A stretch of DNA of 64,000 nucleotides from Tritrichomonas musculus (taxonomy: Eukaryota; Parabasalia; Tritrichomonadida; Tritrichomonadidae): contig JAPFFF010000048.1 of NCBI GenBank assembly GCA_039105265.1, forward strand, positions 1,054,001-1,118,000. Reading direction: 5' to 3'. The position numbers were made by a program, and so were the translations under genes. The notes below the pieces were generated by a model. That model did not search any database and was not told the origin of the DNA. It worked only from the letters and a program-made list of their open reading frames with translations. Positions 31,502 to 41,900 of the stretch are shown in pieces (the stretch's first letter is position 1; each line of letters begins with the position of its first letter).

Positions 31502-31888
31502 ATGTATGCACTTTCAACTCTTTTCTGTCAAAGAGAAATAGAAAGAATTGATTTTGTAGTTCAGGAAGAACCTATTACAAAGGATTTCCCTCCGAAAAAA
31601 TCAAATTATTATCAATATAAATTTGATCAGGTTGATCCAAAATGTTTTGATAGTTTTATTAAATATTTTAGAGATCCAAATACAAAATTGACAAATCATC
31701 AATATTTATTTGGTTTAGCTGGGTTATGCAGATCGATTATTACAGTTCCAGGAATATGGAAATATTATTTTTCACAATGTGAAGATTCTCATATTTTACA
31801 GCTACCTGAATATGTGAAAAAAGCGATACTAAATTCAAAAAGAACCAAAAGTTTTGTATTCAATTCTGTAAATTGTTTTAAAGTTTAG
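31502..31888 (+). CDS. Hypothetical protein, 128 aa
   Basis: ATG at 31502, 5 bp after a TCATTT initiator-like site; TAG at 31886-31888. The composition is protein-like (Cys, Trp and Tyr spread evenly, DPNTKLTNHQYLFGLAGLC, VPGIWKYYFSQCEDSHIL). No signal peptide, membrane helix or known domain. A run of about 26 bp from its 3' end (TGTATTCAATTCTGTAAATT) recurs at about 36800-36826 without the rest. The function is unknown; the initiator and codon texture support a real gene. Confidence 0.55.
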   Translation: MYALSTLFCQREIERIDFVVQEEPITKDFPPKKSNYYQYKFDQVDPKCFDSFIKYFRDPNTKLTNHQYLFGLAGLCRSIITVPGIWKYYFSQCEDSHILQLPEYVKKAILNSKRTKSFVFNSVNCFKV

Positions 31889-32700
31889 ATATGATATTTC
31901 TATGCATAAGAAGAATAATTTCAAAAAAATCTTGTTTCAAATGAATGTATATCGATATTTCAGATTGTGAAAGAAGAATGAAGCCTTTACATCAATTGTT
32001 AGAAAACTTCAAATATTTCAACAATATTTCATCTTTGAAGATTGATCATATTTTCATATTGATGTGACTATAAAAGTTTTTTTATCATTATATATGATAA
32101 TTTTTCCAGGTGAATGAAAACAGTTCTAAATTTTTTTTTAATTTAATACTAATATTACCTATTTTAAAAAACATATATTGAACTTTCCTATTTGAGCATT
32201 TTATAATTTATTATTATGCTTGTTTGCATAATAATTCCATTTTTTCTTCTAATTTTTTCAAATTATTATTTTTTCAATAAATATTAGCAAAACTTAAAAA
32301 AATGAATATTTCATGATGTTAAATTAAGCATACATCAGCTTTTAAATTAGAAAAATAAAATTTTATGAAAATCTAATATTTTATGTATCTAAGAACATTC
32401 TTTATTAAATTAATCATCATAGTTATATTTACTATTAGATATATAACTATTTTTAATAATAAAATAAAGTTCATACTCCTTTGTTCTCTAAAAAATTCGT
32501 ATTTTGTTATATTGAAAATTGAATGTAAAATGATCGTTGCTAATCTATTTCCTAAAAAAAAAAATTCAATTTCCTACACAGCTGTATATAGAATAATTAT
32601 AAAATTATTAACAATCCTTTCAATTCTTCATAAAAAAAATATTTAAATTCTGACAAATGTTTTTTTAATAAACTGTTTTATTTAAATGAAATTATTGAAA
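31889..32700. other. AT-rich intergenic DNA
   Basis: Convergent gap between the hypothetical gene and the adhesin. No coding sequence or repeats were supported; a weak frame at 32383-32646 is Ile/Asn/Lys-rich, as expected by chance in such DNA. Confidence 0.5.
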
Positions 32701-35360
32701 TTAAACCCAAATTTCTGAAAAATCTTTGGAATCATATTTAAATGAATCTTCATGATCTTGTAAGCCTTTTTCATTATTTTCGATTGGTTCATTTAAAGGT
32801 TCAGGACATTCAAAAGAATCATTTTCATTTCTAAGATCAGCAGAATTGTAGAGAATATTAGTAAATTCAAATGTAGCAAATGTACTCGATGAACCATTTA
32901 TTTGATTGGATTCATTCTCTATATTATCAGTCATTTCTTGTGAATGTTTATCATTTGAATTATTATCTCTTTTTCTTTTGAGAATCATCAGAGTTATAAT
33001 GATTATAATTAGAAGTGCACAAAGAACTGCCACAACAATTATCCAAATTGATTTCTTCTTATTTTTTGATTCAGAAGATCTTATTAAATCGACATTTCTA
33101 TCAATAGGATTAAATATATTTGAGTTTTCAGATGTTTGTACGAATTCATTTATCAATGAAGTCTGTATAACACTGTTTTCATTGGTAATTACCAAAGGTG
33201 AGTTGGATAAAGTTGGTACCGGAATTTCAGTTAAAGTTTGTAGAGGTGTTTCAGTTAAAGTTGGTAGAGGTGTTTCAGTTAAAGTTTGTAGAGGTGTTTC
33301 AGTTAAAGTTTGTAGAGGTGTTTCAGTTAAAGTTTGTAGAGGTGTTTCAGTTAAAGTTTGTAGAGGTGTTTCAGTTAAAGTTGGTAGAGGTGTTTCAGTT
33401 AAAGTTGGTTCAGGTGTTTCAGTTAAAGTTGGCTCAGGTGTTTCAGTTAAAGTTGGTAGAGGTGTTTCAGTTAAAGTTGGTAGAGGTGTTTCAGTTAAAG
33501 TTTGTAGAGGTGTTTCAGTTAAAGTTTGTAGAGGTGTTTCAGTTAAAGTTTGTAGAGGTGTTTCAGTTAAAGTTGGTTCAGGTGTTTCAGTTAAAGTTGG
33601 CTCAGGTGTTTCAGTTAAAGTTGGTAGAGGTGTTTCAGTTAAAGTTGGTAGAGGTGTTTCAGTTAAAGTTGGTAGAGGTGTTTCAGTTAAAGTTTGTAGA
33701 GGTGTTTCAGTTAAAGTTTGTAGAGGTGTTTCAGTTAAAGTTTGTAGAGGTGTTTCAGTTAAAGTTTGTAGAGGTGTTTCAGTTAAAGTTGGTAGAGGTG
33801 TTTCAGTTAAAGTTTGTAGAGGTGTTTCAGTTAAAGTTGGTAGAGGTGTTTCAGTTAAAGTTGGTAGAGGTGTTTCAGTTAAAGTTGGTTCAGGTGTTTC
33901 AGTTAAAGTTGGCTCAGGTGTTTCAGTTAAAGTTGGTTCAGGTGTTTCAGTTAAAGTTGGCTCAGGTGTTTCAGTTAAAGTTGGTAGAGGTGTTTCAGTT
34001 AAAGTTGGTAGAGGTGTTTCAGTTAAAGTTGGTAGAGGTGTTTCAGTTAAAGTTGGTAGAGGTGTTTCAGTTAAAGTTGGCTCAGGTGTTTCAGTTAAAG
34101 TTGGTAGAGGTGTTTCAGTTAAAGTTTGTAGAGGTGTTTCAGTTAAAGTTGGTAGAGGTGTTTCAGTTAAAGTTGGTAGAGGTGTTTCAGTTAAAGTTGG
34201 TTCAGGCGTTTCAGTTAAAGTTGGTAGAGGTGTTTCAGTTAAAGTTTGTAGAGGTGTTTCAGTTAAAGTTGGTAGAGGTGTTTCAGTTAAAGTTGGTTCA
34301 GGTGTTTCAGTTAAAGTTGGTAGAGGTGTTTCAGTTAAAGTTGGTAGAGGTGTTTCAGTTAAAGTTGGCTCAGGTGTTTCAGTTAAAGTTGGTTCAGGTG
34401 TTTCAGTTAAAGTTTGTACAGGAGTTTCTGTGTTGGCTTAGGAGTTGGTGTAGAAGCTGGTAGCACTTGTTTTGTTGCAGTTGGAATTGGAGCTCCAAAT
34501 CCATCTTTTGCGAATGGATAAATTTCTGTCTTAGAATCAACAATTTCTACATTTGATGATAAACTATTTTGTTTGATTTTAGTATTTTTATCTTTTGGAA
34601 AACCTTTTTTATTACCGCTAGTTGTATAATAAAAAGCCCAAATTGTTTTAGAGCATGTACTTCTAATAATATTATTTGTAAATTCCATATTTGTAAAAGC
34701 ATTATATTTTAAATGGATAACACCTTTATTCATTCCAATTTCATCGCATTCTTCAAATGTGTTATATGAAGCAATCCATTTATATTTTTGTTGTCGTTGA
34801 TCATAATAAAGGTGTGCTCCTGTTTTCGCTTTATTGTTTTTAAAATAACAGTTAGTAACATGACCTCCTGTTTCTGAAAAGTATAAAGCCCCACCACTTC
34901 CAGTTTTTGCATCATTTTCATAGAACTGGCAATTTAGTATATCACAATTTGAAAAAAACAATTCCAGGTAAATTGCCCCACCACCATTATATGTTGATAT
35001 GCATTTGTCAAATATGCAATTTTGAATAATACTATCACTTTTATTAGTTGGACCTTCCTTACTCTTTAATCTAATAAAAATTGCACCGCCTTTTGTACCA
35101 GTTAATTCACTAAATTTAGAATTATAAATAGATAATGTGCACAATGTTGCATTAACTTTATTCATTTTTTGATTTCCACATCCCCATAGATTTTGTTTTA
35201 TACCATGTTCTTCATTATTTGAAATATCGAAAAATGATCCTTTAGATGGACATTCTTCTTTAAGACTCTGATGTTTAGTTGATTGTTCGTTAAACATCAT
35301 GTTAGATTTCACTGTAATTGAAAAGCAATTTGTAATAAATATATATAAAGCTAGCATCAT
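32701..35360 (-). CDS. Pmp-like beta-helix adhesin with (TETPLPTL)n stalk, membrane anchor and tail; frameshifted
   Basis: The ATG at 35360 opens a signal peptide (MMLALYIFITNCFS). The head of about 300 residues carries GGAIFI/GGAIYL/GGALYF and NCIF/NCQF/NCYF motifs of a right-handed beta-helix, as in trichomonad Pmp-like proteins. At 34424-34436 (CCAACACAGAAAC on the minus strand) a one-base indel shifts the frame, and the head frame stops at 34407. The other frame enters about 50 copies of the octapeptide TETPLPTL (variants LQTL, EPTL). It continues without stop through a juxtamembrane region, a membrane helix (WIIVVAVLCALLIIIIITLM), basic stop-transfer KRKRDNN and an acidic tail of about 110 residues, ending in a TAA at 32701-32703. 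The Thr/Pro stalk should be extended and probably O-glycosylated. Treated as one gene with a frameshift; as read, only a soluble head would be made. Confidence 0.8.
33222..34430 (-). repeat. 24-bp tandem repeat (about 50 copies) encoding the adhesin stalk
   Basis: The unit on the plus strand is GTTTCAGTTAAAGTTGGTAG plus AGGT (24 bp, eight codons). Copies differ almost only at a few positions giving LPTL, LQTL or EPTL on the coding strand. The variants recur in clusters (for example paired GGTTCAGG/GGCTCAGG units), so multi-unit blocks have been duplicated. Because the unit is a multiple of three, two long plus-strand frames are also open; these are artefacts. Length polymorphism is expected. 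Confidence 0.95.
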
Positions 35361-35376
35361 AAAATAAATAAAACTA

Positions 35377-35438
35377 TTTTTCAAATAATCTTATCAACGT
35401 AAAATAATTTTTCAAATAATCTTATCAACGTAATATTG
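35377..35438. repeat. 31-bp tandem duplication upstream of the adhesin start
   Basis: TTTTTCAAATAATCTTATCA plus ACGTAA occurs at 35377-35402 and again at 35408-35433. It lies 17-73 bp upstream of the adhesin ATG, the normal place for a trichomonad core promoter. No initiator match is visible. It may duplicate a regulatory site or be neutral. Confidence 0.7.
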
Positions 35439-36931
35439 AATTAATTTCTATACAAATCAAATATTCAAAAGAATATTGAGTTCCGTTTGTATTAGTGAAT
35501 ATGCTTCATTGAATAAACCAAAATATATAATTATTTATTTAAATAAGGAATATATCTTATATATATAATTTTTCTCTTATATTTTTATTTTTCATTTTAC
35601 ATAAAATTAACGTTAATTTGAAATAAAATTGGTCAACAAAAAAGTCAAACTTTTTGATTTAACTTTTGGTCTGAGAAATCCCAAAATAGAGAATTAAAAC
35701 AATGTGACATTTTATAATATTTCATGTGGTGTAAATCATACCAGAAACTCGCATTATGACCGCTTTATTTAATTATTTTCTACAGCCATTTAGGAAATAA
35801 TTTTTTTTTTTTTTTTTTGGAAATAAAATAGCAATATTTGAATGGTTTACAAAGTCGATAAATTTCTATTATATAATTAAAAAATTTCTCTCAAAAAAAT
35901 TGAATGTAAATTGAAGGAACCATTGAAATTTCTATGTAAAATAAACTTTCTGAAAAACTCTAATTAAAAATAAATAGAGCGGTTGTCCATTTGTAAAGTA
36001 TTGAAAAATATTAAAAAACGCTAATTGACTAATAATATTTTATATTTGGGGTTGAAATATATGTTTTGCTCAGATATATTCTGTTGATTATGAGAAAAAA
36101 AATTTCAATATAAAAATAAAAGTGTTTTAAAAATTTTATATTTCTCACAAAATTATAGACCCGATTTTCTCTTCATTATTTCATTCCTTTATATAAATTA
36201 CCTTATTTTTCATATTTTATCTTTAATGAGTTTATTTGAAAATTGAATTTTTGTATTATTATTTTTAGTCAATTCAAATTTCCAAATAAATTTCAATTAA
36301 ATTTTTCAATTTATTCATTTTTTTAAATATTTTTATAATGATACGAAAAGGAGATATTGATTTTATAATTATATAAAAAGAAATAATTTATATTATTATT
36401 ATTGTAATTTTGGATGATAGATAAATTGATTGAATCATAAAAGGAAATATATTTTTTTTTAGATAAAAAACTAATTTCCCAGATGCCAGCTATAAATCCT
36501 TATTTTATAATCTTTCGTTAAACTTTCCTGATTCACATGCAATTTCTAAATCAAGTTTTCCTATCAATATTATCTAAAGTTCAAAATCGATTATTTTATT
36601 TAAATAATTATTTCGATCTTTTAATCACAATTACAACCTTTCCATGTCGTTAAAGATGCAAGTCTTCTCAATTTTTCTGATATATCCATTCGAAAAAAAG
36701 TTTACTTTATTTATAAATAATTTATAAATTTGATAAAGACACTTTTTGAGCATAGCTCAAAAAGCGGCTATCTTGTTTTAGGAAATAAAATTTTTTTTTT
36801 TGTATTCAATTCTGTAAATTGTTTTATCGCGAGCTACACATCATAAATTCTTTGTTTAATCGCAACCTAGGCAATTTAATTTAAATCTATCTCTATAATT
36901 ATTTAGTTCAAATAAATTTCAATCGAATTTT
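35439..36931. other. AT-rich intergenic DNA
   Basis: About 1.5 kb without a gene. It holds a poly(T) run near 35802-35818, a weak inverted pair (ACCGCTTTATTTA at about 35759 and TAAATAGAGCGGT at about 35973) that could be a small decayed element, and the 26-bp match to the 3' end of the 31502 gene near 36800-36826. Confidence 0.5.
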
Positions 36932-37144
36932 CCAAGGAATTAATTATATTCATTCAAATTCACTTATTTATAGGGACCTTAAACCTTTAAATATTTTACT
37001 TGATAATGATTTCATCCCTTATATCATTGATTTCGAAACAATCCGTCATCCATTTGATTCAAATGAATCACCAGATATTTGTATGACTTCAGATATTGGA
37101 TGCCAATTATATTCATTTCCTGAACAAAATACATTTAGTAATAA
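36932..37144 (+). pseudogene. Duplicated catalytic-loop fragment of the kinase-Sel1 gene
   Basis: About 213 bp are almost identical (a few mismatches) to 40171-40383, the part of the downstream kinase covering LIYRDLKPLNILLDNDF to the activation segment. Both ends are abrupt, with no start, N-lobe or Sel1 repeats. It is a recent stray duplicate lying 2 kb upstream of, and in the same direction as, its source, and is not a gene on its own. Confidence 0.93.
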
Positions 37145-37317
37145 GCAAAAGGTTTCAATTCAGGTGAAAAAAATTTTTATGATATTTAAAAATTTAAATT
37201 CAAACACTATTATTTTAGCTATTCGTTCATCAAGAAGCTCATTAACAATCGAAATTTCTTCTTCTTTTTTTGTGCACATATTAAGAAGCTCGAAATTACA
37301 GCGAGCATGAGCTCTTC

Positions 37318-38165
37318 GATATTGTAACATTTGAAGACAACTCATCACTTGAGATAATTAAATCATCTGCGTTTTCTAATATCCAATGACCAGAGAGACT
37401 CGTCCTCCATCCATCACTGAAAAAGATGGGCTGTTGTTCATTTTGTCACATCCAAAATACGAAATTGATGGAATTTATCGGCAAATCTATCAAAATTGGA
37501 TGCAACTGCTTCCTGAGATGTGATAATCTCATAAGTGTCACTTTTCCAAATGCAGATGAAATTACTTATAGTTCCGATCCGATGCAATTAACGCCAAAGT
37601 CAGCGAGGATTCTTGTGATGTCCAATGCAAAACTTTCTGTCTTTGGGGTGACAGACGGTGAGTTTGATAGCCGAATCAGCTACATTGAGTATGACACAAT
37701 GGCAAAGGGAGGAAGTGCAGAAAAAGTGGCACCAACAAGTGAAGGAAGTGAAGAGCTTTGGGCCAAACTCCAGAAAGCGGAAGTTCAGCTAGTGGAGGTG
37801 TTGCAAAGCTGGATATTTTTGCGCTGAAAGTTGTGCGAACTATAGGACGAGGTGGCCAATCAGAGGTATTCGAAGTCACTCTCAAACAGCACCTGGCGCT
37901 AAACGTTCTCTTTGTCGAAGGAATCAGCAGGAACAGAATTTCTGGCGGCTCATCTTCATTGTCATTCAAAAAGCTTCAGCGCTTCCTCCAGGAGTATGAA
38001 ATCTTGTCCTCTCTTCACCACACAAACATGGTGAAGACGTTTGGCTTCTGCTACGGCGATGCCAGTCACGCTCCTTCTATCCTGCTTGACGTTTATTCAT
38101 TTGGAATCATTGCTTATGAAGTAATTACAAATGACAATCCTTTTAAAAAATTGCACCCTTACTGA
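37318..38165 (+). pseudogene. LRR-kinase chimera with most of the catalytic domain deleted
   Basis: The segment starts with BspA-like repeat sequence (DIVTFEDNSSLEIIKSSAF, stop, then a decayed LRR), passes a linker and changes frame near 37800. It then enters a kinase N-lobe: VVRTIGRGGQSEVFEV, beta-3 ALN (Lys lost), FLQEYEILSSLHHTNMVKTF, HAPSILL. At about 38090 it jumps straight from the hinge to helix F (DVYSFGIIAYEVITNDNPF) and ends at a TGA. The catalytic and activation loops are absent. The N-lobe is closest to the kinase at 55.1-55.9 kb, whereas the part after the join matches the fragment at 44.3 kb. Base composition is clearly more GC-rich than the surroundings. Confidence 0.8.
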
Positions 38166-38830
38166 ATTATTGGCGGAAAATGGATACCTAATTAAATATA
38201 ATATGATTAATATTTTTACTATTCACTAATAATGAGTTTGATCATAGGGGGTCAACCGCTCAACCGTTGTCATAAAATTGAAAGAAATAAAAAATCTAAA
38301 GATCAATGCAAAATAAATTATTAAATAAATATAGCAGTATTTATGAATAATAAAAAATTTGCATTAAAAAAAATTTCTTTTATTTTGCCAGGAGTTAGAA
38401 GAGATCAAAGTTTTGATGACATGTGATATAAATTACATTTTTTACTTATTAAAAATCATTATAAAAGGCTATTAATTGATATAATTTTGGATTTAAACTC
38501 CTTATGATCAACCAAATATTCAATTTTATTCTATAAAACCCTCAAAAAATTATTGAAAAGCATTAAATGAAAGATATTTTCAAAGATTTATTATTTCTCC
38601 TCATGAAAAACAAAAACTGAAGAAAAATAACCATAAATATCTATTAAGAAATGGTTAAACAATCAAAAGTAAGCAAATATTTATTACTTTTTTTGAAATA
38701 TATATCAATAATTTTATGAAATAACACTACGTTTAACTGTTAAAATTTCTTTTTTTGTAATATATAAATAAATAATTCCTAACAAATTTCATATTTTTAT
38801 ATATTATTTTATTTGATTTAATTCTTTAAC
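38166..38830. other. AT-rich intergenic DNA
   Basis: Non-coding, with no motif recognised. It leads into a tandem repeat just upstream of the kinase-Sel1 gene. Confidence 0.5.
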
Positions 38831-38950
38831 CACTTTTTTGAATTTGGAAATTTTGGAAATTTTCACTTTTTGAATTTGGAAATTTTGGAAATTTTTACTT
38901 TTTGAATTTGGAAATTTTTTAAATTTTCACTTTTTGAATTTCGAATTTTA
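38831..38950. repeat. Short tandem repeat (about 34 bp x 3.5) in the kinase-Sel1 5' flank
   Basis: Successive copies of CACTTTTTGAATTTGGAAAT followed by TTTGGAAATTTT, with small variations, end 40 bp before the start codon of the gene at 38993. It is AT-rich and non-coding. Possibly part of the promoter region. Confidence 0.75.
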
Positions 38951-38980
38951 AATACTTAATATAAAAAAAAAAGATTCAAT

Positions 38981-38986
38981 TCATTT
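38981..38986 (+). promoter_or_regulatory. Inr-like TCATTT, kinase-Sel1 gene
   Basis: TCATTT at 38981 matches TCA(+1)YTW. The ATG begins 12 bp after the start of the motif, a normal trichomonad leader length. It supports the chosen start at 38993. Confidence 0.6.
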
Positions 38987-38992
38987 TAATTA

Positions 38993-41900
38993 ATGCAAAA
39001 AATATCTTTTGAGCTCATTAATATAAATTTAGATGATACCATTGAAAGGATCTATTCTGGCTTTTCATTTTATTTCGTAGAAGCTCAAGCTGATATTGAA
39101 GTTGTATTTTATGATTTTATTAAAAAATGCAAATTCATGACATTTAGTATTTTATATGAATTTGATACTAAGAAAATTTTGACTTCAATTAATGATTCCA
39201 CAATAAATTTTGAAACAAGTTCATTTCCAAATATTGTTAATGCAATTTTTTGCACTGAAGAAAAATGCATCATTATTCAAAAAATTAATATGATGATATT
39301 GAAGAAAATTATCAAAAAGCTAGAAGAAAATGATATTATTACACTTAACGCGAGTTCCGATTCTTTTTTGATTGATATGGAAAATAATTCACAAATATCT
39401 GAAGAATTATCTAATTTTCTTGATAAATATGATAAGAAAATCAGAAAAAATCAATTTGTTCGAATTACAATCAGATCAATAATGTCTTATATGATTAGAA
39501 GATATTTTCAACCAACAAACAATTTCAATAATAATAATTTTTTTGAATTCGGTGATCCAAGCAATACAAAAGAAAAAAATTTGAAATCAGAATTTTACAA
39601 ATTTTTTCAAACATCCTCTACTAATGATGATGAAAATATAAATTTAAATGAAAAATCAGATACTTTATCTTCTAAAGATAAATGTGAAGATATAAATTTA
39701 AATGAAAAATCAGATACTTTATCTTCTAAAGATAAATGTGAAGATATAAATTTAAATGAAAAATCAGATACTTTATCTTCTAAAGATAAATGTGAAGATA
39801 TAAATTTAAATGAAAATACCTTGGAAAATTTTATGAAATCAGATTTCATTATATTGAGGAAGATATATAATAACAATAATTTTACATTTAATTTAGTTTT
39901 TCACATGAAAACATTTCATATTTTTATGCAAAAAGAAATCAATGATAATATTAAAAACCCTGATATAATCATGAAGAATGAAATTTATTTTTGCCAAAAC
40001 TACTCACACAGGTGCTTTACTCCTTTTTATGGCTTTTTAAGAGACCGTAGTCACAATATTATAGGATTTATTTATAAATATTTATGTAATGGTTCACTTA
40101 AAGCATTTATTGAATCTGATCACAAAAATTACGATGAATTATTCCAATTAAATGCAATCTCTCGGATCTCCCAAGGAATTAATTATATTCATTCAAATTC
40201 ACTTATTTATAGGGACCTTAAACCTTTAAATATTTTACTTGATAATGATTTCATCCCTTATATCATTGATTTCGAAACAATCCGTCATCCATTTGATTCA
40301 AATGAATCACCAGATATTTGTATGACTTCAGATATTGGATGCCAATTATATTCATCTCCTGAACAAAATAAATTTAGTAATAGCAATGTTTCTTATCCAT
40401 CTGATATTTATTCATTTGGCTTGGTTGTTTATTTTATATTAGAAAAAAAAGATTTGTTGTCAGATATCAATTCTTTAATGAATTCAGATTTTGTTGAAAA
40501 AATCAAATTTATAAATTCTTCTATTAATATGCAGAATCTTATCAAGAATTGTCTTAAATATGACCCTGGAATGAGAATTTCAATCAAAGATATCATGAAA
40601 ATACTAGAAAAAGAAATAAGTTCTTTTTTGATTTTAGAAAAGTATGTATTAAAAGATGAGGCATCAATGAATATATCTAATATAATACAATTTTTATATG
40701 AGAATTCTTTATTATTGAATGATATTCAGACTTCTGATGAAAAAATTGAAAATATCTTAAAAATTTCTTTTTTCCAAAAATTATTCTCAGTTAAAAAAAA
40801 TGAATCACTCTTTTATTATTTATTAGGCAAGTATTATTTTCATGGATTAAATCAAAAACAGGATATCATTAAGGCAAAAAAGTATTTTGAATTGTCTGCA
40901 AAACATAATAATCCAGATGCATTGTTTTTTTTAGGAGAACTTTACTATAATGGTAATACAGTAAAACAAGATTATTTAAAAGCCAAAGAATATTATGAAT
41001 TAGCAGCTAAACAAAATCATTCAGATGCTCTTTTCAATTTAGGTGGTCTTTATTATGATGGATTTGGTGTGGAAAAAGATTATTTAAAAGCTAAAGAATA
41101 TTATGAATTAGCGGCTAAACAAAATAATTCAAATGCATTATTAAATTTGGGATGTCTTTATTATGATGGATTTGGTGTAGAAAAAGATTATTTAAAAGCT
41201 AAAGAATATTTTGAATTATCATCCAAATTAAATAATTCAAATGCTAATGTAAATTTAGGATATTATTATTTTGATGGTAAAGAAGGTGAAAAAAATATAA
41301 ATAAAGCATTAAAATATTTTGAAATGGCAGCCAAACAAAAAAATACCAAAGCTATGGTATTTTTGGGTATTCAATACAGCGAGGGAACTATATTTGAGCG
41401 TAATTATTTAAAAGCTAAAGAATATTTTGAAAATGCAGCCAAATTGAATGATCCATATGCTCTTATGAGATTAGGATCTTTTTATGAATATAATATCTTA
41501 TTTGAACAAGATTATTCAAAGGCCAAAGAATATTATGAATTAGCCGCTAAACAAAATTATCCATTTGCTTTTGCCTTTTTAGGATTCCTATATAAAGAAG
41601 GAAAAGGAGTTAAACAAGATTATTTAAAAGCTAAAGAATACTTTGAATTAGGTGCAGAACAAAGCAATTCTACTGCTCTCTTAGGATTAGGTTCCCTTTA
41701 TCTTGATGGCTTAGGAGTTAAACAAAATTATGCAACAGCTAAATATTATATTGAGCTATCTGCCATGCAAAACAATTTGAATGCACTTTTAAGTTTAGGA
41801 AATATGTACATTAAAGGTATTGGAGTAGAGCAAAATATCAAAAAAGGGATAAAATATATTGAATTATCAGCTAATCAAAATAATGCAGATGCTCAGTTAG

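Noticed and set aside
33222-34430. CRISPR-like regular repeats
   Set aside because: Direct head-to-tail coding repeats without spacers in a eukaryotic gene.
32906-34463. Two long plus-strand open frames with VSVKVGRG or FQLKLVEV repeats
   Set aside because: They arise because the 24-bp repeat is a multiple of three; the minus frame has signal peptide, beta-helix motifs and membrane anchor, the plus frames have none.
37160-37348. Minus-strand frame after the kinase fragment
   Set aside because: Overlaps the start of an LRR-like plus-strand relic and has no recognisable domain.
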